From NCBI GenBank assembly GCA_002310075.1, contig DBXU01000027.1, positions 254-26,402 of the forward strand: a stretch of DNA of 26,149 nt. The letters are read 5' to 3'. The DNA comes from Bacteroidales bacterium UBA1204 (GTDB lineage: Bacteria; Bacteroidota; Bacteroidia; Bacteroidales; F082). Position numbers and translations under genes: made by a program. Shown in pieces: positions 24,989 through 26,149 of this stretch. Numbering within the stretch: the first letter of the stretch is position 1; the number at the start of each line of letters is the position of its first letter. The notes under the pieces are model-generated. The model made no database searches and was not told where the DNA came from. It was given only the letters and a program-made list of their open reading frames with translations.

Positions 24989-25963
24989 ATGAAAAAAATC
25001 CTCGGAATTGGAAGTGCTTTGGTCGACATATTGACCCAAGTTCCCGACGAAAGCATCCTTCAAGAGCTTAACTTACCCAAAGGCAGCATGACCTACGTCG
25101 ATGCCCAGACATCCGTCGAAATCGGCAAAAGATTGGCTTATCTCGGCAGCCAAATGGCTTCAGGAGGCTCGGCGGCCAACACCATGAGCGGTCTGGCAAA
25201 ACTCGGCATCGAAGCAGGTTTTCTCAGCAAGATCGGTGACGATGAGGTGGGCCTTTTCTTTGAAAAACAGATGGCTGAAACCCATGTCAAACCGCTGATG
25301 CTGAAGAGCGCGACGCCTTCGGGCCGTGTGCAGGCCCTTGTCACAGCCGATGGCGAACGCACCTTTGCCACCTGCCTTGGCGCCGCCGCTGAAATGTGTG
25401 CCGACGATATTCGTCCTACACTTTTTGAAGGTTGGGATATATTCTACGTGGAAGGCTATCTCGTGGCCAACCCAACCATGCTTAGGAGGGCCATCGAAAC
25501 CGCCAAAGCTCAAGGTATGACTATCGCCATCGACCTGGCCAGCTACAACGTTGTGGAGGAAAGTCGCGACTTCTTGCTCGACCTCATCGACAATTACGTC
25601 GACATCGTCTTCGCCAACGAGCAGGAGGCTCACGCGCTCACGGGCATGGACCCTGAAGCTGCCTTGCACTTCATTGCCGATCGTTGCCAAATCGCAGTGG
25701 TGAAAGTAGGGGCCAAGGGGGCTTATATCCAACGCGACAAGGAAATCGTCACCATCCCGCCGATGCAAGCCGACGTGGTTGACACTACGGGTGCTGGCGA
25801 CATGTGGGCAGCAGGATTCCTCGCAGGTCTCGTCAAAGGCGAAAGCTTGCACAAATGCGGCATGATGGGGGCCATCGTGGCCAAGAACATCATAGAAGTG
25901 ATGGGCGCCAAGATGGATGACGCGCGCTGGAACAAAATTCATGAAGCCATAGCATCACTATGA
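24989..25963 (+). CDS. PfkB-family carbohydrate / adenosine kinase
   Basis: A 324-residue kinase of the ribokinase fold. The first PfkB signature region is S-G-G-S-A-A-N-T-M-S-G-L-A-K-L-G (about 58-73). The second signature, D-T-T-G-A-G-D271-M-W-A-A-G-F, holds the anion hole and catalytic base. Family members phosphorylate adenosine, ribose, fructose and other sugars. The overall pattern (G-I-G-S-A-L-V-D start and S-G-R-V-Q-A-L-V-T-A-D-G-E-R-T-F) is like the adenosine kinase-type proteins common in Bacteroidota, where the substrate is usually unproven. It stands alone between two promoter/hairpin regions and seems to be its own transcription unit. G+C is high here (67% by hand count over 25321-25380). 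Confidence 0.92.
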   Translation: MKKILGIGSALVDILTQVPDESILQELNLPKGSMTYVDAQTSVEIGKRLAYLGSQMASGGSAANTMSGLAKLGIEAGFLSKIGDDEVGLFFEKQMAETHVKPLMLKSATPSGRVQALVTADGERTFATCLGAAAEMCADDIRPTLFEGWDIFYVEGYLVANPTMLRRAIETAKAQGMTIAIDLASYNVVEESRDFLLDLIDNYVDIVFANEQEAHALTGMDPEAALHFIADRCQIAVVKVGAKGAYIQRDKEIVTIPPMQADVVDTTGAGDMWAAGFLAGLVKGESLHKCGMMGAIVAKNIIEVMGAKMDDARWNKIHEAIASL

Positions 25964-25966
25964 TGT

Positions 25967-26097
25967 GAGATTCCCTTCGGGAATGGCATTAGTATGCTTG
26001 TCTAACATGCGGCGGTTTGTAGCGTTTACGATTTATACACGTTGCATACCGCCGCATTTTAATATACTAACACGCTTCCATTCCCGAAGGGAATCTC
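25967..26097. repeat. 131-bp nested palindrome (possible REP-like repeat)
   Basis: The outer arms 25967-25986 and 26078-26097 are a perfect 20-bp inverted repeat. Each arm is itself a small hairpin (ATTCCC-TTC-GGGAAT on the left, ATTCCC-GAA-GGGAAT on the right). Inside are a 7-bp pair (TTAGTAT 25989-25995 and ATACTAA 26064-26070) and a GC-rich 10-bp pair (ATGCGGCGGT 26007-26016 and ACCGCCGCAT 26048-26057) around a 31-base centre. It begins three bases after the kinase stop. No coding frame is seen inside. Single-strand folding or a cruciform is possible. Confidence 0.75.
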
Positions 26098-26102
26098 TTT
26101 TT
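26079..26102 (+). terminator. Possible rho-independent terminator after the kinase gene
   Basis: The right arm of the palindrome forms ATTCCC-GAA-GGGAAT (26079-26093), then CTC and five T residues (26098-26102 and one beyond). If the whole palindrome folds, the stem before the T-run would be 20 pairs long. The remaining 47 bases to the window end are AT-rich and may contain the promoter of the next gene, but no exact TAnnTTTG was found. Confidence 0.4.
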
Positions 26103-26149
26103 CATATTTTATTGCATTCTTGGTTGAAGGTATCATTATATTTTGTACC

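Overview
The window looks like a chromosomal segment of a Bacteroidota bacterium, most likely order Bacteroidales. The main reasons are the promoters, which match the Bacteroidota consensus (TAnnTTTG at -7, sometimes TTTG about 20 bp upstream), the lack of Shine-Dalgarno sequences, and families typical of the phylum (DUF4175, DUF4292, an EnvC-like protein with a degenerate LytM domain, small lipoproteins). Every protein gene lies on the + strand except a fragment at the left edge, and a tRNA-Asn is also on the - strand. I see no insertion sequence, phage, CRISPR array or rRNA. All assignments come from reading motifs by eye; no database search was run.

Left part (1-5806): a divergent promoter region separates the first codons of a - strand gene (probably gltX) from a large DUF4175 membrane and coiled-coil protein, followed by ybeY (rRNA maturation) and mnmG/gidA (tRNA modification). 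mnmG is bracketed by two 16-bp imperfect palindromes, each one base from the general bacterial parS (ParB-binding) consensus. This suggests that the centromere region, and probably oriC, is near here.

Middle (5817-9836): a zinc-ribbon SAM methyltransferase and a 1000-residue histidine kinase with six membrane spans, three predicted periplasmic segments and a NtrY-like kinase core. This part, with the 3' half of mnmG, is clearly more AT-rich than its surroundings, and the composition changes inside genes rather than at gene ends.

9893-16131: a tightly packed cell-envelope run: MOP-family flippase, dut, TPR protein, DUF4292 lipoprotein, EnvC-like murein hydrolase activator, a 59-residue lipoprotein and a SprT-like metalloprotein. 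Gaps are a few bases to about 30, and two junctions overlap.

16207-24606: a membrane nucleotide-sugar 4,6-dehydratase (PglF/WbpM/CapD type), a large FAD/Fe-S oxidoreductase, a DUF3298 lipoprotein, mannose-1-phosphate guanylyltransferase, a family 2 glycosyltransferase and a GNAT-like protein. With the flippase, these suggest a distributed set of surface-glycan genes.

24607-26149: tRNA-Asn(GTT) on the - strand with its own promoter, then a PfkB sugar/nucleoside kinase between two related hairpin elements. The downstream one is a 131-bp nested palindrome (20-bp perfect outer inverted repeat, each arm itself a hairpin, and a 10-bp inner repeat), a possible dispersed repeat or complex terminator.
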